DNA from: Phoebastria nigripes
Lineage: Eukaryota; Chordata; Aves; Procellariiformes; Diomedeidae
Reading direction: 5' to 3'
Length of the DNA stretch: 64,000 nucleotides
NCBI GenBank assembly: GCA_035582835.1
Contig: JAYKAV010002775.1
Coordinates: forward strand, 3,872 to 67,871
Positions 62,865 to 64,000 of the stretch are shown here, one piece after another. The position numbers were made by a program, and so were the translations under genes. Position 1 is the first letter of the stretch. Each line of letters opens with the position of its first letter. Under the pieces are notes generated by a model. It was not told the DNA's origin. It saw only the letters and a list, made by a program, of their open reading frames with translations, and did no database searches.

Positions 62865-63260
62865 TTTGCTCGCTCGGCATGGGACACCTGCAGCTGGCGG
62901 GGCCGGCGCTCTCCCAGCAGCAGCCGTGAGGACTAGGTGGCTGGGATGTCCCCGCAGCACTGAAATGGGGGTTATGCAGTGTCTTGCCCCCGCCGTGTAG
63001 CAGCCTGCCGTGGCGGTCGCTGCGTGGAGGGTGTTCGCTGGCCAGTGCCCCGTGCTGTGCTGCAAGGGGCTGGCCGGAGCGCGGAGCTCAGGGCTGGGCG
63101 GCCGAGCAGCTGCCACCATGGAGGTGGCGTTGGATGTCCAGGGGTGATGGGGCAGGGCCAGCCAGCTGCTTCGGAAGTAAAGGCAGGGAAACGTGCTGCT
63201 CCCCGCTGGGCATCCGCCCCACGTGCCCCAAATACTCCCTGCCCGACTGTGCTGCAGGTG
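62865..63260. promoter_or_regulatory. GC/CpG-enriched patch, weak CpG-island candidate
   Basis: CpG dinucleotides are clearly denser here than elsewhere (roughly two dozen by eye in about 400 bp), with GC-box-like words such as GGCGGTCG, GGGCGGCC and GAGCGCGGAGC. A consensus Kozak start (GCCACCATGG, ATG at 63118) opens a nine-codon frame that stops at 63147. This could be an alternative promoter inside the gene or a GC-rich fluctuation. There is no TATA box at a convincing position. Confidence 0.35.
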
Positions 63261-63842
63261 CAGAGCCGTCCGAAAGCAAGCTGGTCCTCAGCGCTCAAGG
63301 TTGGGATGGAGCAATGCTGCAGCATCCATACAGGAGCCTGAAGAATTTCAGGCTTGTTTTGCATTTCCCAGATACTTTTCAGCTGAGGTTCCCAAATCAT
63401 GTTTCAAATAATAGGCAATTTGTCCTTTTACTGCCCCTTTCAGGCTTGCAAATGCTATTTTCCTTTTCCACGGAAGCAATCCTGTGCGCAGAGAAGCCGC
63501 TTGGCCNCTGCAGACACACACGGTGCAGCCAAGGCTGGAAGAGGATTTATTTAAGAGTCCCAGTCCTGAGTTCTCCTTTTTATGCTGTTTCTGCTGGATG
63601 GGGGTGTATGGCTCTCCACGAACAATAGCGAAGGCAAANTAACTGTGGAAATAGATGCTTTATGGAAGCACACTGGGTGATGGGTCCCAGCCAAGCTTCA
63701 GATCTGCTCCTGGTGTCAGGGTTTATGAATTGCTGTTATTTTGAGAGGTTGCTTTGTACACTTAATAGGTGTGTGATTGATCCTGGTGCCCAGGAAATTG
63801 GCTGTTTTCATCAGGTCATTTTTTATTTATAACCTAAAGCAG

Positions 63843-63948
63843 CTGGAAGTTTCCTCCTGGAGGGAGCGGAGGTCCCCGGAATCGCGCTGGGCCAATGGCA
63901 GGGACAGGTCCTTCTGCCGTCTCCAGCCGGCTGCGAGTTGGCTTCAGG
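63843..63948 (+). other. Possible exon or alternative first exon near the window end
   Basis: A GC-rich, CpG-containing segment with an acceptor-like AAAGCAG at its start, a consensus GTGAGT donor at 63949 and a CCAAT word (GGGCCAATGG, 63889-63898). In phase 0, which exon D requires, it reads LEVSSWRERRSPESRWANGR and on without a stop. All three frames are open, so the frame test gives no discrimination, and the acceptor tract is only moderate. Confidence 0.25.
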
Positions 63949-64000
63949 GTGAGTCCTAAGAGCCATGGCGGCTTGAGTGGGGCCTCCCTCACCCCGGCAT

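Larger units (their letters stand above)
58994..64000 (+). other. Downstream intron (partial) with GC-rich end
   Basis: It follows the GTAAGT donor of exon D and runs to the window edge. It holds a 12-nt A run at 59216-59227, a three-copy 13-bp tandem repeat at 60414-60455, and a GC/CpG-rich patch around 62865-63260. A possible exon or promoter segment lies at 63843-63948. No stop-containing terminal exon or convincing poly(A) site was found. Confidence 0.5.

Noticed and set aside
62984..63628. 214-codon plus-strand open frame
   Set aside because: It starts in the CpG-rich patch but has Cys/Pro/Ser-rich content without motifs, contains an N, and has no supporting splice sites.
1..64000. CRISPR arrays, operons, tRNA or rRNA genes, integrated viral genes
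   Set aside because: No regularly spaced repeats, cloverleaf-forming sequences, rRNA words or viral protein motifs were seen on either strand.

Overview
This is nuclear DNA from a vertebrate, most likely a bird (a reptile is the main alternative). Base composition is close to even and GC-leaning, with depleted CpG, long non-coding stretches, clean GT-AG splice signals and many short open frames broken by stops. I saw no Alu, L1 or B-element sequence and no clear full-length transposon; such low repeat density fits an avian genome better than a mammalian one. Nothing bacterial, viral or plasmid-like was found.

One plus-strand protein-coding gene can be supported, and it appears to run through the whole window. 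Its anchors are four exons at 4679-4872, 11710-11927, 39014-39110 and 58926-58993. Each has a good polypyrimidine tract and acceptor, a good donor, and exactly one reading frame free of stops. The intron phases at all three junctions agree (1, 0, 1), so the exons join into one continuous frame of 192 complete codons. The first exon starts inside a codon and the last ends at a strong donor, so the gene continues beyond both ends. A possible 42-nt exon at 1494-1535 fits the same frame upstream. I did not recognise the protein family. The visible part is hydrophilic, rich in Arg/Lys/Ser/Pro, has basic phosphorylation-type motifs and no membrane segment, and looks like a disordered regulatory or linker region.

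Layout: 1-4678 upstream intron, with a pair of short direct repeats resembling an ancient retroposon tail and the candidate microexon; 4873-11709 intron of 6.8 kb; 11928-39013 intron of 27 kb, with a 61-nt T run, an AT-rich inverted repeat and several G-quadruplex motifs; 39111-58925 intron of 19.8 kb with AT-rich islands that could be conserved non-coding elements; 58994-64000 downstream intron, ending in a GC/CpG-rich patch that could hold an alternative promoter or exon. Single ambiguous bases (N) occur only from 24437 onward, a property of the assembly.

The rest of the window is intronic or unassigned. Most long open frames, including the longest (309 codons, minus strand, 7218-8147), look like chance. 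I found no convincing new biological system; the most useful lead is the unrecognised exon chain.
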